From NCBI GenBank assembly GCA_963762525.1, contig CAVXKT010000011.1, positions 1,240,001 to 1,304,000 of the forward strand: a stretch of DNA of 64,000 nt, in the 5' to 3' direction. The stretch is from DATFDN01 sp963762525. Its GTDB lineage: Bacteria; Pseudomonadota; Alphaproteobacteria; Acetobacterales; Acetobacteraceae. The notes beneath the pieces were generated by a model. It was not told the DNA's origin, did not search any database, and saw nothing but the letters and a program-made list of their open reading frames with translations. The translations under genes were made by a program, and so were the position numbers. Position 1 is the first letter of the stretch; each line of letters starts with the position of its first letter. Shown in pieces: positions 9,990 to 17,773 of this stretch.

Positions 9990-11161
9990 GGGCGAACCGG
10001 GGGGCGACTTGGGGGCGACTCGGGCGGGATCGGCGCGGCGTTCGCGGACGAAATCGGCCCCGAGAGCGTCAGCAGGAACGCGAGCAGGTCGGATTTCTCG
10101 GCATCCGTGAGGTGCAGCGGCCGGATGAGGTCGTCGCGGCTGGGCCGCGCGATGCCGCCGCGATCATAGAGGTCGATGACCTCCTCCAGCGTCGGCACCG
10201 ATCCGTTGTGCATGTAGGGCCCGCCGCGGGCGGCGCCGCGCAGGCTCGGCGTCTTGAAGGCATAACGCAGCTTGACGGAGTTCGGAAACAACCGGCCGCG
10301 CCCGAGGTCGGCGCCCTTGGCGACGCCGATATCGTGGAACCCGCCATCGGTGAAGGCCCAGCCGCTGTGGCAGCCGGCGCAGTTGGCGCGGCCGTTGAAA
10401 AGGTCGAAGCCGCGCTTGGCCGCCGGGCTGATGGCATCCGGCTCGCCGCCGATCCAGCGGTCGAACGGGGTATCGCCGGTGGTCATGATCAGCCGGGTGA
10501 AGGTCCCGAGCGCGGCGAGCATGTTGGTCCCGGAGACGCGATGATCGGGGAAGGCGGCGGCGAAGGCCTGCCGGTACGCGGGGTCGGCGGCGAGGCGGGC
10601 CACCGCGTCGGCCTCGCTCAGGTTCATGTTGCCGTTCGAGGTGATGGCGGCGAGCGTCACCGCTTCGATATCGGGGAAGGCACCGTCCCAGCCGAGAATG
10701 GGGGCCCAGGCGGCGTCGATCAGCGACGGCGTGCGCAGCGCCATGGCGCCGCCGCCGTCGCCGATGGCGCGCTGGCGTCCGTCGGTCCAGCCGAGCGCGG
10801 GCTGGTGGCAAGTGGCGCAGGCGGTCGCTTGCGAGCCCGAGAGGCGCGGGTCGAAAAACAGCTTGCGCCCGAGATCGGCCTTGGCCGGGGTGAACGGGTT
10901 ATCGGCGGGGAACGGCGCGAATGCCGGCGGCTGGTAGTGCTGTTTCTGGCTGGCGCGCGAATCGAGCCCGGGCCACGCCAGCAACGCGCCCGCCAGCACC
11001 AGGGCGAGCACCCCGCCGGTGGCCAGCAGCCGGCGCTTGAGCCCCGGCGCGGCCGGCGCCGGCGATCGTGAGGCTGCGGCCCGGGTCGGATTTTGCGTGA
11101 ACACCGAAGATCCCGCCTGCCGATCACTCGCTGGGGTCGCACGATCGTCGCGCGCCCGCAA
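9926..11161 (-). CDS. Di-heme cytochrome c peroxidase (CcpA/MauG family)
   Basis: This is a predicted periplasmic or membrane-anchored enzyme that reduces hydrogen peroxide, or oxidises a protein partner, using two covalently bound hemes. Two CXXCH heme sites are visible: CATCH (~residue 117, followed by QPALGWTDGR) and CAGCH (~263, followed by SGWAFTDGGFHDIG). Other family features are KADLGRKLFFDPRLSGS, LRTPSLIDAAWAP, FKTPSLRGAARGGPYMHNGS and the C-terminal LLAFLLTLSGPI. A hydrophobic anchor (LLATGGVLALVLAGALLAW) lies near residues 44-63. The first ~20 residues may not be translated; an in-frame GTG before FTQNP is an alternative start. The last ~30 residues are low-complexity Pro/Ser. A cupredoxin gene 5 kb away is a candidate electron donor. 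Confidence 0.88.
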   Translation of the reverse strand: MRARDDRATPASDRQAGSSVFTQNPTRAAASRSPAPAAPGLKRRLLATGGVLALVLAGALLAWPGLDSRASQKQHYQPPAFAPFPADNPFTPAKADLGRKLFFDPRLSGSQATACATCHQPALGWTDGRQRAIGDGGGAMALRTPSLIDAAWAPILGWDGAFPDIEAVTLAAITSNGNMNLSEADAVARLAADPAYRQAFAAAFPDHRVSGTNMLAALGTFTRLIMTTGDTPFDRWIGGEPDAISPAAKRGFDLFNGRANCAGCHSGWAFTDGGFHDIGVAKGADLGRGRLFPNSVKLRYAFKTPSLRGAARGGPYMHNGSVPTLEEVIDLYDRGGIARPSRDDLIRPLHLTDAEKSDLLAFLLTLSGPISSANAAPIPPESPPSRPPVRPQSRGNAAPNSASPPINKTPA

Positions 11162-11167
11162 GATATT

Positions 11168-11179
11168 TTCGATATCGAA
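11168..11179. promoter_or_regulatory. 12-bp perfect palindrome upstream of the peroxidase gene
   Basis: TTCGATATCGAA is self-complementary and sits between the tRNA-Thr 3' end (11202) and the start region of the peroxidase gene (11161 or somewhat downstream). Its position in an A+T-richer patch suggests an operator for the peroxidase gene, but no regulator is identified. Confidence 0.35.
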
Positions 11180-11201
11180 TTATGCCGTTACCCGATATTG
11201 G

Positions 11202-11273
11202 TGCCGACGCTCGGATTTGAACCGAGGGCCTACTGATTACGAATCAGTTGCTCTACCCCTGAGCTACGTCGGC
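11202..11273 (-). tRNA. tRNA-Thr (anticodon CGT)
   Basis: On the minus strand the molecule folds as a canonical cloverleaf: 7-bp acceptor stem GCCGACG/CGTCGGC with discriminator A, D arm GCTC-AGGGGTAGA-GAGC-type, anticodon stem ACTGA/TCAGT with loop TTCGTAA (anticodon CGT, Thr), and T arm CTCGG-TTCAAAT-CCGAG. CCA is not encoded. It is transcribed towards the peroxidase gene. No integrase or duplicated 3' end is seen next to it. Confidence 0.95.
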
Positions 11274-11350
11274 ACGGCGGCAGGTTTACTCGCCGGGCGG
11301 GGCGGCGGCAATGCACCCGCCCCATTTACCCCGGCGCGCGGAGGCGTAGC

Positions 11351-11410
11351 GCCGGAGAAGCGAGCCGGCGGCGGGAGCGGGCCGGAGAAGCAGGCCGGCG
11401 GCGGGGGAAG
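11351..11410. repeat. Two-copy imperfect 30-bp tandem repeat
   Basis: Two adjacent 30-bp units (11351-11380 and 11381-11410) both begin GCCGGAGAAGC and share GGCCGGCGGCGGG-like cores. They occupy the 262-bp gap between tRNA-Thr and the antiporter operon, which otherwise shows no gene. Confidence 0.6.
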
Positions 11411-11535
11411 GGCGTAGCCGGTGCGAGAAGCGAGGCGAAGGGGCCGGCGATCGGGCGCCCGGAAATACGAGTTCACGGCGGGGTGATCGAACCGAAGCCG
11501 GGGCGCATCGTTGCACGTTCGACCCACGAGGCAAG

Positions 11536-12000
11536 ATGCTTGTAACGTTTGCGACTTGGGCGCTCCTGTTCGGGTTCTATCTGCTGTTCGCGGGGCAGGC
11601 GAGCGGAGCGGAGCTGGGCGCGGGCGTCATCTCGGCCGCGCTTGGCGCCGCACTCGGGGTGTTTGTGCGCGTCCGCGGCGAGCATCGGATGAAGATCGAG
11701 GCGCCTTGGGCTCGGCTCGCCGGCCGCATCCTGACTTCGCTGGCGCGCGACTCGGTTCTGGTGGCGGGCGCTCTGGCACGCGCGAGCGCGGGGCGGGCGG
11801 TGAGCGGACGCATCCGGTCGCAGGTTTTCGTTTGGGGCGGCGAACAGCCGACCGCGTTCGGACGAAGGGCGGTGGTGACGTTGGCGGCGTCGGTGGCGCC
11901 CAACGGCTTCGTCTTGCAGCCGACGCCCGACCGGGCGGCGCTGCTGATCCATCGCCTGGTCGCCACGCCTCCCGAACCCGACCGTCAATGGCCGATCTGA
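11536..12000 (+). CDS. mnhE: Mrp-type Na+/H+ antiporter subunit E
   Basis: MrpE is a small accessory subunit of the multi-subunit cation/proton antiporter. The 154-residue product has N-terminal hydrophobic segments (TFATWALLFGFYLLF, ELGAGVISAALGAALGVFV) followed by a soluble part. That part carries the family pattern of an amphipathic segment (LARDSVLVAGALARA) and a terminal VTLAASVAPNGFVLQ region. This is typical of MrpE length and layout. It is the first gene of a run of seven tightly packed genes (E-F-G-DUF4040-B-C-D). Its last codons overlap the mnhF start by 13 bp, indicating translational coupling. Confidence 0.85.
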   Translation: MLVTFATWALLFGFYLLFAGQASGAELGAGVISAALGAALGVFVRVRGEHRMKIEAPWARLAGRILTSLARDSVLVAGALARASAGRAVSGRIRSQVFVWGGEQPTAFGRRAVVTLAASVAPNGFVLQPTPDRAALLIHRLVATPPEPDRQWPI

Positions 12001-12251
12001 GCCCGGCCTGGCTGGCGGCGGGTATCGCCACGATCCTCGCTTCGGCGTTGCCGATCGGCGCCGCACTGCGCGGCGGCGTCGGGCATCGCCTGGCGGCGCT
12101 GCAGCTGGCCTCGGTCCTCGCGGGCTGGGCGCTGGTGGAACTGAGCCTCGCCTTCGGCCAGCCCTCGTTCATCGACCTCGCGCTGACCCTCGGGCTGCTC
12201 TCGGTTCCCGGCACGCTGCTGTTCGCAATCTTTTTCGAGCGCTGGCTGTGA
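11988..12251 (+). CDS. mnhF: Mrp-type Na+/H+ antiporter subunit F
   Basis: This is a small membrane subunit of the Mrp antiporter complex, 87 residues with three hydrophobic helices: LAAGIATILASALPIGAAL, LAALQLASVLAGWALVEL and DLALTLGLLSVPGTLLFAIFF. Size and helix count match MrpF/PhaF. The ATG at 11988 overlaps the end of mnhE, and the stop overlaps the GTG of mnhG (GTGA). The name rests on size, topology and position in the cluster more than on a diagnostic motif. Confidence 0.8.
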   Translation: MADLSPAWLAAGIATILASALPIGAALRGGVGHRLAALQLASVLAGWALVELSLAFGQPSFIDLALTLGLLSVPGTLLFAIFFERWL

Positions 12252-12538
12252 CGGTGCTCGCCGATGTGCTGCTGGCGGCGGCGGCGCTCGCGGCCTGGCT
12301 CGCCTGCACGGGCTTCCTGCGGCTGCGCGGGGCGCTGGATCGGCTGCACTGCGCGACCTTCGCCGCCTGCACCACCGGCCCGGCGATCGTCCTGGCGGCG
12401 TTCGCGAGCGAGGGCGGCTCGCCCGCTATGGCGAAGCTGGTGTTCCTGCTCTTCTGCCAGCTGTTGTCCGGGGCCGCGCTGTCGCACGCCATCGGGCGGG
12501 CGCTGATTTGGCGCGAGCGAGAGGGAGCCGAGCCATGA
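12248..12538 (+). CDS. mnhG: Mrp-type Na+/H+ antiporter subunit G
   Basis: MrpG/PhaG is a three-helix subunit of the antiporter. The 96-residue product starts at GTG 12248 and shows the characteristic pattern FLRLRGALDRLHCATFAAC after the first helix, matching the conserved RxxDxLHA(A/P)-type motif of MrpG, followed by two further helices. The stop overlaps the ATG of the next gene (ATGA). It acts in the inner membrane with the other Mrp subunits. Confidence 0.88.
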   Translation: MTVLADVLLAAAALAAWLACTGFLRLRGALDRLHCATFAACTTGPAIVLAAFASEGGSPAMAKLVFLLFCQLLSGAALSHAIGRALIWREREGAEP

Positions 12539-12783
12539 CGGCGCTGCTGTTCATCCTGTTCCTGCTCATCGCCACCACCGGCGCGGGGGTGGTGCTGACG
12601 CGCGACCCGCGACGGCAAGTGCTGGCGATCGCGGCGAACGGGCTGGTTCTGAGCCTGCTGTTCCTCGCCTTGCAGGCGCCGGACGTCGCCTATTCCGAGC
12701 TCGCCGTCGGCACCGCGGCGATCCCGCTCTTGTTCCTGGTGGTGCTGGCGGCGATTCGCACCGATCAGAACAAGCCGGACTGA
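12535..12783 (+). CDS. DUF4040-type antiporter subunit (MrpA C-terminal-like domain)
   Basis: The 82-residue, three-helix protein (ALLFILFLLIATTGAGVVL, VLAIAANGLVLSLLFLALQAPDVAYSELAVG, IPLLFLVVLAAI) corresponds to the DUF4040 domain. In canonical Mrp systems this domain is part of the C-terminal half of MrpA; here it is a stand-alone gene. The conserved APDVA(Y)SE(L)AVG stretch contains the acidic residue of this family. The ATG at 12535 overlaps the mnhG stop. Three bases separate its stop from the next GTG. Confidence 0.82.
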   Translation: MTALLFILFLLIATTGAGVVLTRDPRRQVLAIAANGLVLSLLFLALQAPDVAYSELAVGTAAIPLLFLVVLAAIRTDQNKPD

Positions 12784-12786
12784 GCG

Positions 12787-13551
12787 GTGCCTCGGCCGGC
12801 TCGCCTGCTGCTGTTCCTGATCGCGATGGCGGGAATTGCGGCGGCGCTGCCCTTCGTGGTGGCGGCCATGCCGCCGTTCGGCGCGCATCCGCTGCCCTAT
12901 GGCGATGCGATCAATCACCTGGCGCCGATCCAGCGCCATGTCACCAACATGGTGACGGCGGTCAACTTCGATTACCGGGGCTTCGACACGCTGGGCGAGG
13001 AGATCATGCTGTTCGCCGCCGTCACCGGCACGGCGGTGTTGCTTCGCAGCAGCCGCGAGGATGCGCCGACCGATCGTCCCGCCGCTGCGCCCGGCCGTCC
13101 AATTCCGCGGCGCAGCGAGGCGATCACATTGACGGGGCGCCTGTTCGCCCCGGTGAGCTTGACCTTCGGCATCTATGTCGTGCTGCACGCGCAGCTCACG
13201 CCGGGCGGCGGGTTTCAGGGCGGCGTAATCATCGCCTCGGGACTGCTGCTGCTTTATCTGTGCGAGAGCTATCCGCCTTGGCGGCGGCTGATGCGCACCG
13301 GGATGCTCGATGCGCTGGAGGGCGGCGGGGCGGCCATGTATGCGATCGCGGGTCTCGCGCCGATGGCGGCCGGCGCCCGTTACCTGGAAAACGTGCTGCC
13401 GCTTGGACAAATGAAGGCGCTGCTGTCGGGCGGCATGATCCTGATCCTCAATTGGGCCGTCGCGATCGCCGTCGCCGGCGGGTTCGGCATCCTGTTCGTG
13501 GACTTCCTGAAGGAGACGCGGGCCGAACAGGAGGAGGACGAGCAGCCGTGA
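12787..13551 (+). CDS. mnhB: MnhB-domain Na+/H+ antiporter subunit B
   Basis: This antiporter subunit of 254 residues is longer than plain MrpB. The N-terminal part has one helix followed by the conserved VTNMVTAVNFDYRGFDTLGEE, which in canonical systems belongs to the end of MrpA. The C-terminal part is the MnhB domain proper: GRLFAPVSLTFGIYVVLHAQLTPGGGFQGG and further helices. The gene therefore carries an MrpA tail segment fused to MrpB. GTG 12787 is used as start. The terminal acidic tail (EQEEDEQP) overlaps the start of mnhC. Confidence 0.87.
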   Translation: MPRPARLLLFLIAMAGIAAALPFVVAAMPPFGAHPLPYGDAINHLAPIQRHVTNMVTAVNFDYRGFDTLGEEIMLFAAVTGTAVLLRSSREDAPTDRPAAAPGRPIPRRSEAITLTGRLFAPVSLTFGIYVVLHAQLTPGGGFQGGVIIASGLLLLYLCESYPPWRRLMRTGMLDALEGGGAAMYAIAGLAPMAAGARYLENVLPLGQMKALLSGGMILILNWAVAIAVAGGFGILFVDFLKETRAEQEEDEQP

Positions 13552-13583
13552 ACGCGCTCGTGAACGCGCTCGTGAACGCGCTC
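13548..13583 (+). repeat. Three tandem 12-bp units over the mnhC start codon
   Basis: GTGAACGCGCTC is repeated exactly three times (13548, 13560, 13572), encoding VNAL three times in the mnhC frame. Each unit carries a possible GTG start. The GAGGAGG upstream best fits the first GTG. A change in copy number would keep the frame. Confidence 0.9.
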
Positions 13584-13916
13584 CCTTGGGCGGTCACTGC
13601 CTGGCTGTTCGCGATCGGCATGTACGGCGTGGTCGGCAGCCGTCATTACGTCCATCTGATCGGGTGCATGTCGGTGGTGCAGTCCTCGACCTATGTCCTG
13701 TTGCTGGCGGCGGGGTTTCGGTGGGGCGCGGGAGCGCCGATCTTCTACGACACCAAGCCGGGCACGCTGGCCGTCGATCCGGTGGTGCAGGCATTGGTGC
13801 TGACCGACATCGTGGTCGGCGCCGCCGTCACCGCGCTGCTGCTGGCGCTGGCGCTGAAGCTGCATCGGAAACGGGGAACGCTCGATCCCGACGTGCTGCG
13901 GCCGATGCGCCGATGA
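13548..13916 (+). CDS. mnhC: Mrp-type Na+/H+ antiporter subunit C (NuoK-like)
   Basis: MrpC is homologous to complex I subunit NuoK. The 122-residue protein has three helices (TAWLFAIGMYGVVG, HLIGCMSVVQSSTYVLLLAAGF, DPVVQALVLTDIVVGAAVTALLLALAL). It has the diagnostic DPVVQALVLTDIVVG, in which the family shows DPLPQALVLTAIVI-like sequence with an acidic or polar residue in the last helix. The N-terminus contains the VNAL triplication, so the true start may be any of three GTG codons. The stop overlaps the mnhD ATG. Confidence 0.9.
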   Translation: MNALVNALVNALPWAVTAWLFAIGMYGVVGSRHYVHLIGCMSVVQSSTYVLLLAAGFRWGAGAPIFYDTKPGTLAVDPVVQALVLTDIVVGAAVTALLLALALKLHRKRGTLDPDVLRPMRR

Positions 13917-15685
13917 CGGGGTTTCTTGCGGACGCCCTGCCGCCGCTGCCGGTGGCGGTGCCGCTGGCCGTGGCTGGAGTTTTGCTGCTGTGCAACCGCT
14001 TGCTGCCCGGGCGCGTGCCCGACGTCGTGGCGCTGCTCGCTGCCATGTTCGCCGCCGCGGCGAGCGGGCTTTTGCTGCGCGAGGCCGCCGCCGGCCCGAT
14101 CACCTATTGGTTCGGCGGCTGGGCGCCGCAGCAGGGGCAGGTTATCGGGATCGCCTTCGTGATCGGCCAAGCAGGCGCGTTGCTCGCCTTGTTCACCGCC
14201 GCGCTCACGATGCTCTCGCTGATCTTCGCCTGGGGGTTCTTCGCCGCGGTGGGAACGCAATTCCATGCGATGATGCTGGTGTTCATGGCGGCGATGATCG
14301 GCTTCGCGCTGACGCACGACCTCTTCAACATGTTCGTCTGGTTCGAGGCGATGAGCGTCACCGCCTTCGCGCTCACGGCGTATGCGCTGAACGAGTCGGC
14401 GCTGGAGGGCGCGCTGACGTTCACCGTCACCAACGGGATCGGCAGCTTCCTCATGCTGGGCGGGATCGGCCTGCTCTACGCGCCCGCCGAAGCGTTGGAT
14501 TTCGGCGCTTTGGAGGCGTTCGTGCGCAGCGCGCCGGGCTCGCCGGTGGTGGCGGCGGCGTTTTGCATGATCGCGGCGGCGTTGCTCATCAAGGGCGCGA
14601 TGGTGCCGCTGCACTTCTGGCTCGGCGACGCGCACGCCGTCGCGCCGTCTCCGCTGTCGGTGATGTTCTCGGGCATCATGGTGCCGCTCGGCCTGTTCGG
14701 CCTGATGCGGCTGGTCTGGACGGTGTTCCTGCCCGATCCGGAAGTACAGCGCCTGGTCCACGGCCTGCTGCTGTGGCTCGGAGCGCTGACCGCGATCCTG
14801 GGCGGCTTCGCCGCGCTCGAACAGCGGCATCTCAAACGACTGCTCGCCTTCTCCACGGTCTCGCACATGGGCGTGCTGCTGATGGCGCTGGCGCTGGTGA
14901 CGCCGGGCGCGGTCGCCGGATTTCTCGCCTACCTGATCGGCCATGGCATGGTGAAGGCGGCGCTGTTCATGATCGCCGGGATTCTGCTGGCGCGGCTGGG
15001 CAGCGTCGATGCGATCGCGCTCCGCGGGAAGGGCGCCGCGCTGTGGCCGGCGGGGCTCGCCTGCGGCCTCGGCGGGCTGCTGCTCGGCGGGCTGCCGGTG
15101 GGTATCATGGACGACGGCGAGGGCCTGATCGACGCGGCGGGGACCACCGCGGGAGGGTCCTGGCCGCTCGCCCCGCTGATACTGGCGAGCTCATTGACCG
15201 GGGCGGCGGTGCTGCGCGCCACCGGCCGGGTGTTTGCCGGACTGGGTGCCCGCCCCGGGGAGGAGCAGGAGGCCCCCGCGGGTGAGGGCGACCGGGAGCC
15301 GGAAAACCGCCCGCTCTGGCTGATGCTGTCGCCGGCGGTGGTGCTGCTCGGCGCGGCGCTGATCTGGAGCGACGGCGTGCGGGCGGTCGCACGCGCGTGC
15401 GCCGCGAGCTTCCTGACGGTGTCCGGAGTGGCCGATCCGTCGGTGCCTTCGCTCGAACCGCCGCATCCGTTCGTGCCCTGGCTGTCGCTTGGCCTCACGC
15501 TGGTGATCGCGGCTTATGATCTGTGGCGCGACCACCTGCCCGCATGGTTGGCGAGGGCCACGGATCGGTTGAGCGCGCCGTTGTTCGGCGGCATCACCCG
15601 CCTGCACAGCGGCGTCATCGGCGACTACGTGGCCTGGATCACCGCCGGTCTGGCGCTGTTCGCGGCGCTTCTGGGATTGCGGTGA
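13913..15685 (+). CDS. mnhD: Mrp-type Na+/H+ antiporter subunit D (proton-translocating)
   Basis: This is the large proton-conducting subunit, homologous to NuoL/M/N. It is 590 residues, unbroken, with about 14 hydrophobic segments. Visible family features are FVWFEAMSVTAFALTAY (conserved Glu of helix 5), LLIKGAMVPLHFWLGDAHAVAP (lysine and WLxDAHxxAP motif), LKRLLAFSTVSHMG and GHGMVKAALFMIAG (conserved Lys). It closes the seven-gene operon. With no full MrpA, this is the only large antiporter-like subunit in the complex as encoded here. Confidence 0.92.
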   Translation: MTGFLADALPPLPVAVPLAVAGVLLLCNRLLPGRVPDVVALLAAMFAAAASGLLLREAAAGPITYWFGGWAPQQGQVIGIAFVIGQAGALLALFTAALTMLSLIFAWGFFAAVGTQFHAMMLVFMAAMIGFALTHDLFNMFVWFEAMSVTAFALTAYALNESALEGALTFTVTNGIGSFLMLGGIGLLYAPAEALDFGALEAFVRSAPGSPVVAAAFCMIAAALLIKGAMVPLHFWLGDAHAVAPSPLSVMFSGIMVPLGLFGLMRLVWTVFLPDPEVQRLVHGLLLWLGALTAILGGFAALEQRHLKRLLAFSTVSHMGVLLMALALVTPGAVAGFLAYLIGHGMVKAALFMIAGILLARLGSVDAIALRGKGAALWPAGLACGLGGLLLGGLPVGIMDDGEGLIDAAGTTAGGSWPLAPLILASSLTGAAVLRATGRVFAGLGARPGEEQEAPAGEGDREPENRPLWLMLSPAVVLLGAALIWSDGVRAVARACAASFLTVSGVADPSVPSLEPPHPFVPWLSLGLTLVIAAYDLWRDHLPAWLARATDRLSAPLFGGITRLHSGVIGDYVAWITAGLALFAALLGLR

Positions 15686-15812
15686 GCGAGGCGGTGGCAG
15701 AGCCAGCCCGTTCTGTCTTCGAGATGCGCCGAGGCGCTTCAACAGGAGGATGCGTTGGCAGCCCCGGCCGCCCTGATTATACGACCGGAGCCGGAGGCGC
15801 TGTACGCGTAGG

Positions 15813-15848
15813 TTGACATCGCCTGATGCGATAACTAAACAATGTTCA
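15813..15848 (+). promoter_or_regulatory. Promoter with operator for the TetR gene
   Basis: TTGACA (15813-15818) is followed by a 17-base spacer and TAAACA. The imperfect palindrome TAAACAATGTTCA (15836-15848) overlaps the -10 region and matches the reverse complement of the box upstream of the efflux genes (16621-16633) at 11 of 13 positions. Together they suggest autorepression and coordinate control. Confidence 0.5.
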
Positions 15849-16534
15849 CTATGGATGAACTGCCCCAAGCCGATCCGCCGCGCGCCCGCAAGCCGCGCGG
15901 CCAGGGCGCCTCCCGCCGCGGCGAGATCCTGGCGGCGGCGAAGCGCCTGTTTGCGGAGGAAGGATACGAATCGGCCACGATGCGCCGGATCGCGACTGCG
16001 GTCGGCGTATCGGGCGCCGCGCTCTACGTCTATTTTCCGGACAAGGAGGCGATCCTGTTCGCGATCGCCGAAGAGACGTTCGCGGAGCTTCTGGCGGCGC
16101 TGGAGACGTCGCAGCGCGGTACTGGCGATCCGCTGCAGCGGTTCCGTGCGGGGCTGATGACTTACATCGCGTTCGGACGAGCCCGGCCGGACGAGTACCG
16201 CTTGACGTTCCAGCGCAAGATGATGAGCCGGCCGGCCCCCGGACGGAAATGCGGGGACATCGACGCCGCCGACCGCTCTTTCGGCATTCTGGAGCGCGGG
16301 GTCGCCGAGCTGATGGATGGGGGCATCTTTCAGCGCCGCTCCTCGGTCCTGGTGGCGGAAGCGCTGTGGGCCTGTCTGCACGGCGCCACGGCTTTACTGC
16401 TGGATCACCGCGAGCAGCTGGAGACCGATGCCGACGCGTTGGCAGCGACGGTGGTCGATACGGCGATCCGGGGCCTGATGGCCGCATCCACCTCTCCCGG
16501 CCCCTCCCCGAAGAGGACGGAAAAGAACACCTGA
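15842..16534 (+). CDS. TetR/AcrR family transcriptional regulator
   Basis: This is a predicted repressor of the adjacent RND efflux genes. The 230-residue protein has an N-terminal TetR HTH: RRGEILAAAKRLFAEEGYESATMRRIATAVGVSGAALYVYFPDKEAIL split over residues ~28-72. The C-terminal ligand/dimer domain contains MTYIAFGRARPDEYRLTF and an ALWACLHGATALLL helix. ATG 15842 is the longest start; ATG 15851 is equally possible and fits the predicted promoter better. The last ~15 residues (STSPGPSPKRTEKNT) run into a palindromic CCCCTCCCC-type sequence and look like read-through of a repeat. It lies upstream of and co-oriented with the efflux genes. Confidence 0.9.
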   Translation: MFTMDELPQADPPRARKPRGQGASRRGEILAAAKRLFAEEGYESATMRRIATAVGVSGAALYVYFPDKEAILFAIAEETFAELLAALETSQRGTGDPLQRFRAGLMTYIAFGRARPDEYRLTFQRKMMSRPAPGRKCGDIDAADRSFGILERGVAELMDGGIFQRRSSVLVAEALWACLHGATALLLDHREQLETDADALAATVVDTAIRGLMAASTSPGPSPKRTEKNT

Positions 16535-16620
16535 ACCCCTTGCGGAAGGGGCAGGCGAAGGGGTGGAGGCCACTCCGGCGCATCACAGTCGCGTGACTCA
16601 CCGATCTGAGCATTGTTAAC

Positions 16621-16633
16621 TGAACATAGTTCA
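16621..16633. promoter_or_regulatory. Putative TetR operator upstream of the efflux genes
   Basis: TGAACATAGTTCA has perfect 5-bp inverted arms (TGAAC/GTTCA) around three bases and lies 39 bases before the adaptor start codon. The similar box at 15836-15848 in front of the regulator supports a shared operator. Confidence 0.5.
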
Positions 16634-16671
16634 TATACCTCATCGCGCACCGATAGCCTCGAGGTATTTCG

Positions 16672-17773
16672 ATGCGCCGTGCCCTCATTCCCGCAGCCGT
16701 CCTTCTGACCGCGTCCACGCTCGCCGCATGCAATCATGCGCCGGCACAAAGCCGGACCGCGGGTGCGCCGGTCCCGGTCCGGGTGGCTCCGGTCGTGTTC
16801 ACGCCACGGCAATCAGTGCTGGCCCTCTCGGGCTCGGTGCAGGCCCGCACGCTTGCCGATCTGGCGTTCCGCGTCGGCGGCAAGGTGGTGGATCGCCCTA
16901 TCGAGGTCGGCGATCACCTGCGCGCCGGCCAGGTATTGGCACGCCTGGATCAGGCCGACCTGGAGCTGTCGTTCGAGGCGGCGCAGAACGCGCTGCAGTC
17001 TGCGATCGCCGACGCTGCCAAAGCGCGTGCGGATTTCAGCCGCTACGAGCGGCTCGGCCGTAATTCGCCGGCCTTTCTGCCTTCGGAGTACGACCAGCGC
17101 CTTTCCGCGACGCGGATGGCCGACGCGCGGCTGCTGCAGGTGGAGCGCCAGGTCGCGCTGGCCAAGGACCAGCTCAACTACGGCACGCTGACGGCGGACG
17201 CGGACGGCGTGATCACCGCGCTGCCGGTGCAAGTCGGGCAAGTGGTTGCCGCCGGCCAGACCGTCGCCAGCCTGGCGCACACGGCGCAGACCGAAGTGGT
17301 GGTCGATGTGCCGGAGAACCGGCTGCCGGAGGTGCGCGAGGCCGCCGGCATCGATATCAGCCTGTGGGCCGATCCGGAGCACAAGCTTACGGGCCGTGTG
17401 CGGGAGATCGGCGCGCAGGCCGATGCTGCGAGTCGCACTTTCGCGGTGAAGGTGACGGTGCTCGACCCGCCGCAGAACCTGCTCGCGCTGGGCATGACCG
17501 CCACGGTGCGGTTCGTGGCGCCGCCACGCGCGCCGGTCGCCATTCTGCCGGCGACCGCCATCACCGATCGTAATGGCGCACCGGCGGTCTGGGTGGTCGA
17601 CGCCGAAGGCGCAGCACGCGATGCTGCAACCAGTCAAGATTGCCGGTTACGGCGGCGACGGCTCGGTGGCGATCGCGTCCGGCGTATCGCCCGGCGCACA
17701 GGTCGTGACCGCTGGCGCGTCGGAGATCGACCCCAACATGCGCCTCGTCTCCTGGGCGGGAGCGGCACGATGA
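16672..17773 (+). CDS. RND efflux periplasmic adaptor lipoprotein (MFP), frameshifted near its end
   Basis: This AcrA/MexA-type adaptor links the inner-membrane pump to an outer-membrane channel. The N-terminus LLTASTLAAC is a lipoprotein signal with Cys at ~20. It is followed by a barrel-sandwich/lipoyl region (GSVQARTLADLAFRVGG...VGDHLRAGQVLARLD), a short helical hairpin, and DQLNYGTLTADADGVI, VGQVVAAGQTV and a beta-barrel with DPPQNLLALGMTATV. Near 17610 the frame changes: WVVDAEGA continues as AMLQPVKIAGYG and SGVSPGAQVVTAGASEIDPNMRLV, ending at 17773. As printed, the unshifted frame runs straight into the pump gene and would give a false 1411-residue fusion. The stop overlaps the pump ATG. 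Confidence 0.85.

Noticed and set aside
11202..11273. tRNA-associated integration site
   Set aside because: No integrase, no duplicated tRNA 3' end and no island-like genes adjoin the tRNA; the next genes are an antiporter operon.
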